A DNA stretch of 64,000 nucleotides, taken from positions 1,204,001 through 1,268,000 of the forward strand of contig NC_009668.1 of assembly GCF_000017405.1 (NCBI RefSeq), given 5' to 3'. Positions 8,761 to 16,619 of this stretch are shown here, in pieces; the first letter of the stretch is position 1; each line of letters starts with the position of its first letter. The notes below the pieces were generated by a model, which searched no databases, was not told the origin of the DNA, and was given only the letters and a program-made list of their open reading frames with translations. Source of the DNA: Brucella anthropi ATCC 49188 (GTDB taxonomy: Bacteria; Pseudomonadota; Alphaproteobacteria; Rhizobiales; Rhizobiaceae). The translations under genes and the position numbers were made by a program.

Positions 8761-9876
8761 TCAGAGAATTCGACCCTGACTGTTCGGGTCAAAGAAGACC
8801 GACTTGTCCAGGTTGAAGGCCAACGTGGCCGGTTGCCCCGCAGCGATGCGGGCATCTGCGCGCAGTCGTGCCACAACGTGCTTGCCGCCCAATCGCGTAA
8901 CAGCAAACGTATCCGAGCCTGCGGGCTCGACAACATCTATCAGGCAATCCCCTTCCACTATCGCATTTGCATTGCGATCAGCTCCATCCGGATCTGTGAG
9001 TGCTTCAGGGCGAATACCGAAGACAATATCCTGGCCTTCATAAGCGCCTAGTCCTTGGGGCGCCGCCTTCAATGGCAGCTTCAGTGGCTCGCCTTCGCCT
9101 CGTCCGAGATTGATGGCATAGCCCGAACCGTTCTTTTCGACTCGAGCAGTTAGCAGGTTCATTGCTGGCGATCCCATGAAGTCAGCAACGAACATATTGG
9201 ACGGATTATTGTAGATTTCGGCTGGCGTTCCGAATTGCTGCAAGATTCCATCCTTGAGAACGGCGATCTTAGTTGCCAGCGTCATTGCCTCGATCTGATC
9301 GTGCGTCACATAAACGATCGTAGTTTTCATCCGGCTGTGCAGCCGTTTAATCTCGGTGCGCATGTCGACACGCAGCTTGGCATCGAGGTTGGAAAGTGGT
9401 TCATCGAACAGGAAGACCTGCGGATTACGCACCAGAGCACGCCCCATGGCCACACGCTGACGTTGGCCGCCTGAAAGCTGGCTTGGTTTGCGATCCAGCA
9501 GATGGCCGATCTGCAGGATATCGGCAACTTCCTGAATGGCCTTATCGCGCTCAGCCTTCGGAACCTTACGAATTTCCATGCCGAATGCGATATTCCCGGC
9601 AACCGTCATATTCGGATAAAGCGCATAAGACTGGAAGACCATTGCAATATCGCGCTGGGATGGATGCAGGCCGGACACCGACTTGCCATTGATGGCTATG
9701 TCACCCGATGTGATCGGCTCAAGCCCGGCGATAGTATTCAACAATGTTGACTTGCCGCAGCCAGACGGGCCCACGAGAACGAGGAAACCGCCTTCATCAA
9801 TCTCGATATTGATATCCTTCAAAACCGAAACATTGCCGTAGGATTTGTAGAGATCAGATATTTTCAGAAAAGACAT
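8761..9876 (-). CDS. Sugar ABC transporter ATP-binding protein (UgpC/MalK type)
   Basis: This is a 371-residue ATPase of the carbohydrate CUT1 group that energises the two permeases encoded upstream. It has Walker A GPSGCGKST (near residue 37), signature [15 protein letters not shown] (near 135), Walker [17 protein letters not shown] (near 155) and the switch region YVTHDQIEAMTLA. A C-terminal TOBE/OB regulatory region (about residues 240-371) is present, as expected for MalK-like subunits. It starts 6 nt after the upstream permease and is the last gene of the four-gene operon. Confidence 0.9.
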   Translation of the reverse strand: MSFLKISDLYKSYGNVSVLKDINIEIDEGGFLVLVGPSGCGKSTLLNTIAGLEPITSGDIAINGKSVSGLHPSQRDIAMVFQSYALYPNMTVAGNIAFGMEIRKVPKAERDKAIQEVADILQIGHLLDRKPSQLSGGQRQRVAMGRALVRNPQVFLFDEPLSNLDAKLRVDMRTEIKRLHSRMKTTIVYVTHDQIEAMTLATKIAVLKDGILQQFGTPAEIYNNPSNMFVADFMGSPAMNLLTARVEKNGSGYAINLGRGEGEPLKLPLKAAPQGLGAYEGQDIVFGIRPEALTDPDGADRNANAIVEGDCLIDVVEPAGSDTFAVTRLGGKHVVARLRADARIAAGQPATLAFNLDKSVFFDPNSQGRIL

Positions 9877-9882
9877 TGCAAC

Positions 9883-10764
9883 TTATCCCTTTACGGCACC
9901 GGACATCAGGCCACGTACGAAATAGCGACCGGAAACGATATAGACGATCAGCGTCGGCAGAGCTGCCAAGATTGCAGCTGCGAAATGGACATTGTATTCC
10001 TTAACGCCGGTGGAGGAGGAAACCAGATTGTTGAGTGCAACCGTCATCGGTGTGGAATTCGCACCCGAGAAGGAGGCACCGAACAGAAAGTCGTTCCAGA
10101 TGTTCGTGAACTGCCAGATCACCGACACAACGATGATCGGTCCTGAAGACGGTAGCAAAATACGCCAGAATATCTGGAAGAAGCTCGCTCCGTCGATCTG
10201 CGCCGCCCGCACCAGTTCTGTCGGGAAGGCTTCATAATAATTGCGGAAATAGAGCGTCGTGAAACCGATACCGTAAACCACATGCACGAGGATCAGTCCC
10301 CAAATCGTGCCCGCAATCCCCAGAAAACCAAGAACACGCGCCATCGGAATGAGCACGATCTGGAACGGAATGAAGCACGACAGCAGTAGCAAGCCAAAAA
10401 AGATGTTCGACCCGCGGAATTGCCATTTGGTCAGAACGTAACCGTTCAACGCGCCGACGATAGTCGAGATCGCAACGGCTGGAACCACCATCAGGATCGA
10501 GTTGATGAAGAACGGCTTCAGCCCGGTAGGCTGAACTCCGATCTGTGCCGTCGACCAGGCAGATAACCATGGTTCGATGGTCCATTGCTGCGGGAGGTTC
10601 AACATCCCGCCCTGGCGGATTTCTTCAAGGGGTTTGAAGGAGTTGACCAGCATCACATAGAGCGGCAGCAGATAATAGAATGCGAAGAGCAGTAGCGCAG
10701 TGTAGATCAGCGCTCGCGTCAGCTTTCCGCTGTTGATAGCATTGTCTTGCGACTGGGCGCTCAT
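9883..10764 (-). CDS. Sugar ABC transporter permease (MalG type)
   Basis: This 293-residue CUT1 permease has six predicted membrane segments. The EAA loop is seen in ELVRAAQIDGASFFQIFWRI, which docks to the ATPase. Its start overlaps the stop of the other permease gene (ATGA), so translation is coupled. It resembles the second permease of GtsABC-type glucose/mannose transporters, but the sugar is inferred from the binding protein only. Confidence 0.88.
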   Translation of the reverse strand: MSAQSQDNAINSGKLTRALIYTALLLFAFYYLLPLYVMLVNSFKPLEEIRQGGMLNLPQQWTIEPWLSAWSTAQIGVQPTGLKPFFINSILMVVPAVAISTIVGALNGYVLTKWQFRGSNIFFGLLLLSCFIPFQIVLIPMARVLGFLGIAGTIWGLILVHVVYGIGFTTLYFRNYYEAFPTELVRAAQIDGASFFQIFWRILLPSSGPIIVVSVIWQFTNIWNDFLFGASFSGANSTPMTVALNNLVSSSTGVKEYNVHFAAAILAALPTLIVYIVSGRYFVRGLMSGAVKG

Positions 10765-11642
10765 GACCGAGACCCTCCGCGAATTTCAGAATACAGATAA
10801 GGAATGATAATCGAGAAGATCATCGCCAGCATGATAATCGCCGACGATGCACCGATACCCATCTGGTTCCGTGTGAACGTATAGGAATACATGAAAGTCG
10901 CAGGTAATTCGGTGGCCTGCCCCGGACCGCCACCGGTCAGCGCAATAACAAGATCGTATGCCTTGATTGCCAGATGAGCGAGAACCACGAAAGCCGACAG
11001 GAAAACCGGACGCATCAGCGGGATAATGATGCGTCGATAGATCGTACCGGATGATGCTCCGTCAATCTGCGCTGCTTTGATGATTTCATTATCCACGCCG
11101 CGCAATCCTGCGAGGAACATTGCCATCACAAATCCGGAGGATTGCCACACAGCAGCAATCACCAGACAGTAGATTGCCATTGTATTGCTCTTGATCCAGT
11201 TGAAGGAGAAACTCTCCCAACCCCACAAATGCATTGTGTTTTCCAGACCGATACCTGGATCAAGAAACCACTTCCATGCCGTTCCAGTGACGATGAAAGA
11301 TAACGCCATTGGATAAAGATAGATCGGACGTAGAACGCCTTCACCCCGGATCTTCTGGTCAAGAAGGATCGCAAGGAACAGCCCGATAACCGAACAGATA
11401 ATGATGTAGAGCGATGCAAAGATCGCCAGATTGGTGATCGCACGCCACCAATGAGGCAAGGCCCACAACTTGGTGTAATTCGTAAGTCCGACGAAGCCAT
11501 ATGACGGCAGCATTCGGCTATTGGTTAGCGAAAGAACACCTGTATAGATGATAAAACCATAGACAAACACGAGCACTATCAGAAAGCTCGGCCCCAGAAC
11601 CAGCTTTGGCACCAGTTCTTGTAATCGGTTGTTACGCTGCAT
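10761..11642 (-). CDS. Sugar ABC transporter permease (MalF type)
   Basis: The chosen start is ATG at 11642 (MQRNNRLQELVPKLVLGPSF), giving 293 residues and preceded by AAGGTGA. A longer in-frame version from 11756 adds 38 hydrophilic residues with no family character and is rejected. Six membrane segments and the EAA motif (NEIIKAAQIDGASSGTIYRR) are present. It pairs with the MalG-type subunit, overlapping its gene by 4 bp. Confidence 0.88.
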   Translation of the reverse strand: MQRNNRLQELVPKLVLGPSFLIVLVFVYGFIIYTGVLSLTNSRMLPSYGFVGLTNYTKLWALPHWWRAITNLAIFASLYIIICSVIGLFLAILLDQKIRGEGVLRPIYLYPMALSFIVTGTAWKWFLDPGIGLENTMHLWGWESFSFNWIKSNTMAIYCLVIAAVWQSSGFVMAMFLAGLRGVDNEIIKAAQIDGASSGTIYRRIIIPLMRPVFLSAFVVLAHLAIKAYDLVIALTGGGPGQATELPATFMYSYTFTRNQMGIGASSAIIMLAMIFSIIIPYLYSEIRGGSRS

Positions 11643-11889
11643 ATCTGCGTCACCTTGTTTACGCCACCCGGACATATGCCAAACATCAGGCGCACGTTCC
11701 GGACATCTGTTTGATCGGCATTCCAGCGCTTCTGCATTATGCGCGACCGAATGCACCCAATAAATTCAGTCTGCTGCAATTTCCGATGGAAACATGCAGG
11801 CCTTCATCATGCAATTGTTGTTTTGATTTCTGGCCACTGATGCCAGTACTTTCAGATGCTCTACCAATATCCAAAACACCTGAGATAGA

Positions 11890-11915
11890 AGGCGTCCGGA
11901 AAGGACCGGACGCCT
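11890..11915 (-). terminator. Intercistronic hairpin after the sugar-binding protein gene
   Basis: A perfect 10-bp GC-rich stem pairs 11890-11899 with 11906-11915 across a 6-nt loop. It lies 8 nt after the binding-protein stop and about 250 nt before the first permease start. No long T-run follows, so mRNA stabilisation or partial termination is likely. The rest of 11643-11889 shows no gene. Confidence 0.65.
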
Positions 11916-11923
11916 CTTTGCTG

Positions 11924-13189
11924 TTATTTTGCACCTTCAACAGCCGACACGAGTTCTTTGACGGCATCTTCCGAGGAAAGTTGACCGTTGAACTGGCGTG
12001 TTACGACGTCATAGATCGCATTCTTCACCGCAGCAGGGTTAGCGTAACCATGCGCCATGGAGCCCAGCATCGTGCCTTTTTCACTCGCTTCCTTTTCGTC
12101 AGCGATAGCCTTCTTGCCGCAAGCATCGAAGTCGGTATCAGGCACATCGGTACGAGCCGGAGCGGAGCCCTTCACTACGTTGAATGCCGACTGGAAAGTC
12201 GGACTTTCAATCGCCGATGCCATTTCAAGCTGTGCAGGAACCTTGTCTTCCGAGACTTTGAACATGGCAAACATATCGGAGTTGAATGTGATAGCGCCCT
12301 GGGTGCCCGGATAGCGCATGCAGACGAAGTCTTCGCCCGGCTTCTTGCCAGCCTTGACAAACTCACCCTTCGCCCAGTCGCCCATGAACTGAAGGCCGGC
12401 TTTGCCTTCAATGACCATAGCTGAAGCCAGGTTCCAGTCGCGACCGGAGAAGTTATCGTCAACATAGGAACGCAGCTTCGTCATACGATCAAAAGCCTGC
12501 TTCATCGTATCGCTGCCGAGCGTTTCGGGATCCAGATCGATGAAGGCCTTCTTGTAGAAATCTGTACCGAAAGAAAGCACTACAGCATCAAATATCGTTG
12601 CGTCCTGCCATGGCTGGCCGCCATGAGCGATCGGAGTGATGCCCTGTTCCTTGAACTTATCAAGGAGAGCGATCAGTTCATCCCAGTTGGTAGGCTCCTT
12701 GCCGCCAGCCTTGTCGAGCGCTGCCTTGTTGATCCACATCCAGTTGGTGGAGTGAACATTGACAGGAGCAGCGATCCAGTGGCCGTCATACTTGGCAAAC
12801 TCCTGCAGAGGAGCCGGAATGACCTTTTCCCAACCTTCCTTGTTTGCGATCTCATCAAGATTACCAAGAGCACCCTGCTCTGCCCAATCGCGGATGTCGA
12901 AGCCGAGCATCTGCACTGCCGTCGGAGCATTTCCAGCTGTGACGCGCGCGCGCAGTACTGTCATGGCTTCCGTACCACCGCCACCGGCAACCGGCATATC
13001 GGTCCAGCTAATGCCCTTCTTTTCGAGATCCTTCTTGAGAACGTCGAGCGCGGCGGCTTCACCGCCAGCAGTCCACCAATGCAGAACTTCAACATTCTGC
13101 TTATCCTGCGCACTGGCAACAGGGGCCATTCCGGCGAGCAAAGCACAGGCGGCTGTACCCATCGCGGCGAGCTTCAAAAGTTTATGCAT
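11924..13189 (-). CDS. Glucose/mannose-type sugar ABC transporter, periplasmic binding protein
   Basis: This is a family 1 extracellular binding protein of about 421 residues. ATG at 13189 follows GGAGGT closely. A signal peptide ([20 protein letters not shown], cleavage after VASA) precedes a mature part opening [16 protein letters not shown]. The motifs [37 protein letters not shown] and MRYPGTQG recall the GtsA glucose-binding group found in Pseudomonas, Thermus and Brucella relatives. It heads the operon and is followed by a hairpin and the two permeases. Substrate by resemblance: glucose or mannose. Confidence 0.88.
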   Translation of the reverse strand: MHKLLKLAAMGTAACALLAGMAPVASAQDKQNVEVLHWWTAGGEAAALDVLKKDLEKKGISWTDMPVAGGGGTEAMTVLRARVTAGNAPTAVQMLGFDIRDWAEQGALGNLDEIANKEGWEKVIPAPLQEFAKYDGHWIAAPVNVHSTNWMWINKAALDKAGGKEPTNWDELIALLDKFKEQGITPIAHGGQPWQDATIFDAVVLSFGTDFYKKAFIDLDPETLGSDTMKQAFDRMTKLRSYVDDNFSGRDWNLASAMVIEGKAGLQFMGDWAKGEFVKAGKKPGEDFVCMRYPGTQGAITFNSDMFAMFKVSEDKVPAQLEMASAIESPTFQSAFNVVKGSAPARTDVPDTDFDACGKKAIADEKEASEKGTMLGSMAHGYANPAAVKNAIYDVVTRQFNGQLSSEDAVKELVSAVEGAK

Positions 13190-13790
13190 GTCTACCTCCC
13201 GTAGAAACAAACGAAACTAAAACTATCGGATATCTGGCTAAGCCTTTGCTTCAGCGCAGTAATCCATCTCGTCATTCCCATCCGCGCCTCTTCGGCACAG
13301 ACCCGAAACCAGCTGCACCACACAACCAGTTTCTCCTACTCACTGCCGCAATACGATGCGAAAGCTTCCGCTTTCACCTGTGCCCGGCCATCCCTCACGA
13401 CGCTTTTCCTGAAATCCTCCATCCCACTCATACGCCGCTTAAGCCCAATTGACAACGTTGTCTTTTAAGGATGCTAAATATCTGCAAGACAAGATGTGAA
13501 CATAGGATAGGCCCAAACCCTGCCAGGGTGTCAATATCTTCCGATAGATAAAACGCGTAAAATTCAATCGATTAAAACTTCAGGTAGAGCCAGCACCCTG
13601 AAAAACGCTTAGAAATTAAAGCATTACCACCTCAAGGGCAGCGTTTTACATGGTGCCTCCCATCAAACCAGCACTCTACCCCCCCCTCATCGACCTGAAA
13701 TGTCGGGAGTATAAAATTTCCCTTATTTTACTGGACAAGCCCGCGACGAAACCCTAATTTCACGCCGCTCGCACAATGGTGTGCGGGCTT
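13190..13790. other. 600-bp intergenic region between the sugar operon and ribH2
   Basis: No convincing gene is seen. A 68-codon frame at 13246-13452 lacks a ribosome binding site and family character. The region should hold the leftward promoter of the sugar operon and the rightward promoter of ribH2. The only clear structure is the palindrome at 13451-13462. A polypyrimidine stretch lies near 13677-13690. Confidence 0.6.
13451..13462. promoter_or_regulatory. GACAACGTTGTC palindrome, candidate LacI-family operator
   Basis: A perfect 12-bp palindrome with a central CG, preceded by TT, lies about 260 bp upstream of the sugar-binding protein start. LacI-type regulators of alphaproteobacterial sugar operons often bind CG-centred palindromes of this kind. 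No LacI gene adjoins this operon, so the regulator would act from elsewhere. Confidence 0.45.
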
Positions 13791-13946
13791 GTTCTCGGGG
13801 CGGGGTGAAACTCCCCACCGGCGGTATGAAGCGAAAGTTTCGAGCCCGCGAGCGCCTGAAAAGATGCCGATTCGGCTTTGTTCAGGGTCAGCAGATCCGG
13901 TGAGATGCCGGAGCCGACGGTTAAAGTCCGGATGGAAGAGAGCGAA
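13791..13946 (+). promoter_or_regulatory. FMN riboswitch (RFN element) upstream of ribH2
   Basis: The conserved RFN core is visible: GGGGCGGGGTGAAACTCCCC with ACCGGCGGTATGAAGC near 13797-13832, AGCCCGCGAGCG near 13843-13854, and the GATCCGGTGAGATGCCGGAG and CCGACGGTTAAAGTCCGGAT segments at about 13894-13933, closing with GGAAGAGAGCGA near 13934-13945. RFN elements bind FMN and switch off riboflavin genes when FMN is plentiful. This one lies about 80 nt before ribH2, the position known for Brucella. Confidence 0.95.
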
Positions 13947-13956
13947 TGAGCGTTAG

Positions 13957-14003
13957 GATTGCGCCCTTGGGCACAATCAATGCGTTCTTTTGTGCGCCCT
14001 GAT
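13957..14003 (+). promoter_or_regulatory. Expression platform of the FMN riboswitch (competing hairpins)
   Basis: One hairpin pairs GATTGCGCCC (13957-13966) with GGGCACAATC (13969-13978). GGGCACAA can instead pair with TTGTGCGCCC at about 13993-14002. The two folds share the GGGCACAA arm and are mutually exclusive. There is no T-run after either, so a translational or Rho-dependent mechanism is more likely than intrinsic termination. Confidence 0.5.
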
Positions 14004-14023
14004 TCTAGTTTCGTGTGGAACCT

Positions 14024-14500
14024 ATGAACCAGAGCTATCCGAACAAGACTTCCTTCAAGATCGCATTCATTCAGGCGCGTTGGCATGCCGATATTGTCGA
14101 CGAAGCTCGCAAGAGCTTTATCGCGGAACTGTCCGCAAAGGCTGGCACCAATATAGAAGTCGAAGTCTTCGACGTTCCAGGCGCTTATGAAATTCCTCTC
14201 CACGCCAAAACTCTGGCCAAAACCGGCCAGTATGCTGCCATTGTCGGCGCTGCGTTCGTCGTGGATGGCGGCATCTATCGACATGATTTCGTGGCAACTG
14301 CCGTCATCAACGGCATGATGCAAGTCGGCCTAGAGGCCGAAGTTCCGGTGCTCAGCGTTGTTCTGACGCCGCATCATTTCCATGAAAGCAAGGAACATCA
14401 TGAATTTTTCCATGCCCACTTCAAAGTGAAGGGCGTGGAAGCAGCCAATGCGGTGTTGCAGGTCGTTAGCGAACGCAGCCGTATTACCGCCCTTGCATAA
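14024..14500 (+). CDS. ribH2: 6,7-dimethyl-8-ribityllumazine synthase, type II (RibH2)
   Basis: Lumazine synthase condenses 5-amino-6-ribitylaminouracil with 3,4-dihydroxybutanone phosphate, the penultimate step of riboflavin synthesis. The 158-residue protein starting MNQSYPNKTSFKIAF is nearly identical at its N-terminus to the Brucella decameric lumazine synthase that is also a strong immunogen. The tryptophan in QARWHADIVDEA is the type II hallmark that stacks on the substrate, and VPGAYEIPL and GGIYRHDFVA carry the phosphate-binding and catalytic histidine regions. A start at 14015 adds three residues and is less likely. It stands alone behind an FMN riboswitch, so it should be induced when FMN is low. 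Confidence 0.97.
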   Translation: MNQSYPNKTSFKIAFIQARWHADIVDEARKSFIAELSAKAGTNIEVEVFDVPGAYEIPLHAKTLAKTGQYAAIVGAAFVVDGGIYRHDFVATAVINGMMQVGLEAEVPVLSVVLTPHHFHESKEHHEFFHAHFKVKGVEAANAVLQVVSERSRITALA

Positions 14501-14509
14501 TGATGCTTC

Positions 14510-14535
14510 GACCGGCCTTTGCGAAAAGGCCGGTC
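14510..14535. terminator. Convergent terminator between ribH2 and fdhD
   Basis: A perfect 10-bp stem (14510-14519 with 14526-14535) has a 6-nt loop and overlaps the last codon region of the leftward fdhD. It can serve both converging genes. Confidence 0.7.
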
Positions 14536-15343
14536 ATTCTCCTGCGATACGCTCTCCGTGGGCATAAACGTCGAATTCATCACCCCTTACTAAGGCAACA
14601 AGTGTCAGATTGGCCTCCTGAGCCGTTCGGATGGCAAGAGCTGTCGGCGCAGAGATTGCGGCCAGAACCGGCGCGCCGAACATAACTGCTTTCTGCACCA
14701 TTTCGACCGAAACACGGCTGGTAATCGCGACTATCCCATTTCCCGGTGCAGTACCGGTAAGCGAGACAGCTCCGACGAGTTTATCCAATGCGTTGTGCCG
14801 CCCCACGTCCTCACGTACAGCAATAAGCCCCTCGCCTGGCACATAGAACCCCGCCGCATGAACTGCATGGGTCTCAGCATTCAGTTGCTGCTCTTTGGTA
14901 AGAGACGCGACAGCCATTGAAATATCGTTGGAAGAGAATTTCCTATCACCTTGTTCCAAAGCCTCAAGCGACCGCAACGCATGGTCGATTGAATCTATAC
15001 CACAGAGACCACACCCAACGGGACCAGCCATAAACCTGCGTCGCGCGGCAAGCCTCTGCTCGGGGCGTTCGGACAGTCTGATCTGTAGGTCTATACCCTT
15101 TTCAAAGGCTACGACATCAACCGCTTCTATCTCGGAAATATGGTCAACGATATTCTCGGTGAGCGTGAAACCGATCGCGAAGTCCTCAAGATTATCCGGC
15201 GTAGCCATCATTACGGCTTGGGTTGAACCGTTATAGCTGACCGCCACAGGCACTTCTTCCGGGACCATTCGGGTGCTTTCATGAAAGCTCGACACACGAT
15301 GCGCGATACGTACAGCGCTCTGGCTAACCTTGTGGATCGTCAC
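14534..15343 (-). CDS. fdhD: Formate dehydrogenase accessory sulfurtransferase FdhD
   Basis: FdhD carries sulfur from the cysteine desulfurase to the molybdenum cofactor of formate dehydrogenase in the cytoplasm. The 269-residue protein has the sulfur-relay CxxC at C111 and C114 (PVGCGLCG), and the family stretches EDFAIGFTLTENI, HAAGFYVPGEGLIAVREDVGRHNALDK and ITSRVSVEMVQKA. The start at 15343 follows AAGGTG. No formate dehydrogenase gene is in the window, so its partner is elsewhere. Confidence 0.96.
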   Translation of the reverse strand: MTIHKVSQSAVRIAHRVSSFHESTRMVPEEVPVAVSYNGSTQAVMMATPDNLEDFAIGFTLTENIVDHISEIEAVDVVAFEKGIDLQIRLSERPEQRLAARRRFMAGPVGCGLCGIDSIDHALRSLEALEQGDRKFSSNDISMAVASLTKEQQLNAETHAVHAAGFYVPGEGLIAVREDVGRHNALDKLVGAVSLTGTAPGNGIVAITSRVSVEMVQKAVMFGAPVLAAISAPTALAIRTAQEANLTLVALVRGDEFDVYAHGERIAGE

Positions 15344-15463
15344 CTTAATCGCTCCCCTGTCATCGCATCCGTTCTCCCAGCAGTTTCATGTGGCATGAAA
15401 ACAACTTTAATGTAAGTTGCCACCGGACAAGCCGTCGCGATTTGAGCGGCAAGTGAGGAAAAT

Positions 15464-15808
15464 ATGGATATTCGCCAGGTAGACGACAATTATTCAGTCT
15501 CGGGCCAGATCGAGCCCGACGACGTACGCGATATTGCAGCGGAGGGATTTCGCACAATCATTTGCAATCGGCCTGACGGCGAAGGCGGCCCTGAACAACC
15601 CGAGTTCAGCGAAATTGCACGTGTCGCCGAAAAAGCCGGGCTTGCAACTTACTACATCCCGGTTGTAGGCGGACAATTGACGCAAGAAGATGTGGATGCG
15701 ATGGCAGCAGCGCTGGATGAAGCTGAGGGCCCCATTCTTGGTTACTGCCGATCGGGTGCACGCTCTACGAATATTTACGGGATCGTGCAGCAGCAAAAGC
15801 GCGGATAA
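15464..15808 (+). CDS. TIGR01244/DUF442 phosphatase-like or sulfurtransferase-like protein
   Basis: This 114-residue protein belongs to the small phosphatase-fold family found alone or fused to Blh metallohydrolases in Rhizobiales. The CRSGARST loop near residue 97 matches the Cx5R-type active site of that fold, and ICNRPDGEGGPEQP near 29-42 is a family motif. In Agrobacterium and Xylella, Blh-type relatives take part in sulfide detoxification and biofilm control. The metallohydrolase part is absent here. A GAGGAAA ribosome binding site precedes ATG 15464. Confidence 0.8.
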   Translation: MDIRQVDDNYSVSGQIEPDDVRDIAAEGFRTIICNRPDGEGGPEQPEFSEIARVAEKAGLATYYIPVVGGQLTQEDVDAMAAALDEAEGPILGYCRSGARSTNIYGIVQQQKRG

Positions 15809-15877
15809 AGAACGAGCGCAAGCTATGTGGGCGGTGAAGCCGCAAAGGCATTTCAACAGTCTTTGCAAACATGGCGA

Positions 15878-16222
15878 TCACCGTCCAGAAAGCCGGGTGC
15901 GACCCGAATGAACACCGCGCGATGTATGAGCGCAATATTGGCGATAATAGCTCATACCGGTACGTGTCACAGTCGCAACAACACCGCCAAGAACGAGAAG
16001 CCATCCAATGGCCTGTGGCCAGTTGAAGCTTTCAATACCGCCGCTCAGCGCGACAATAAAGATACCAGCCCAGAGCAGAGCAGCCGTACGGCGCCAGAAT
16101 AACGGGTTGAGCTCATCGAAGACAGCCTTCCACAGTGAGTGAACAAGGCAGGCGAAGAAAAGGGCAGCGGCCAGCCCGATATTGAGCAACTCGACCGGAA
16201 GCCATTGTTGCGAAGTAAGCAT
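15878..16222 (-). CDS. Small integral membrane protein, unknown function
   Basis: The frame encodes about 114 residues from ATG 16222 (MLTSQQWLPVELLNIG); starts at 16234 or 16291 are also possible and none has a strong ribosome binding site. Three hydrophobic segments are seen near residues 12-30, 50-66 and 72-90, and the C-terminus is Arg/Ser/His rich. I do not recognise the family. It converges with the TIGR01244-type gene 69 bp away. Confidence 0.5.
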   Translation of the reverse strand: MLTSQQWLPVELLNIGLAAALFFACLVHSLWKAVFDELNPLFWRRTAALLWAGIFIVALSGGIESFNWPQAIGWLLVLGGVVATVTRTGMSYYRQYCAHTSRGVHSGRTRLSGR

Positions 16223-16568
16223 CGTTTCCATCATCCACTTAACCAAGATGCGTATCGAGGACCCCGTTACGGGATTTGTCTTTACGATCACTAGTACTGT
16301 TACTGTTCGTCCTATTCAGCTTTCGCTTTGTGGCCGTAACGTGTTACAAGCACGGAAAGCTCCTTCGGATAAATTCACTTATTATTGCGATCACGCGAAA
16401 TATCGTGTTGAAAACACTACGCTATTCGCAGTGTTCGACTGCATTGGATGTGGCGCAACCCCTTCCAGCGATTGAGAAATTTGTGGTTCCGGCCCCTGAA
16501 TATTTCACTATGGAATTTCATTCACAATCGCATCAAATAACAGCTTTGTAACAATTCGGCACAGCAAA
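16223..16568. other. Intergenic region with little recognisable content
   Basis: About 345 bp between a small membrane protein gene and the terminator of the c-di-GMP gene. The only symmetry noticed is GTAAC-GT-GTTAC at 16336-16347. Open frames here have no ribosome binding site or family character. Confidence 0.5.
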
Positions 16569-16593
16569 GAGGCTCCGGCAACACCGAAGCCTC
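16569..16593 (-). terminator. Terminator of the MHYT-GGDEF-EAL gene
   Basis: The stem 16569-16578 with 16584-16593 is 10 bp with one mismatch or wobble. Read leftward, it is followed by TTTGCTGT. It lies 26 nt past the stop codon. Confidence 0.6.
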
Positions 16594-16619
16594 AACGTTA
16601 TTCACAAGGTTGCAGTTTA

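Noticed and set aside
11606..12424. 272-codon rightward open frame
   Set aside because: It overlaps the sugar permease and binding-protein genes on the other strand and shows no family motif.
13246..13452. Possible 68-residue protein
   Set aside because: There is no ribosome binding site, the composition is unlike a protein of this genome, and it lies in the sugar operon promoter region.
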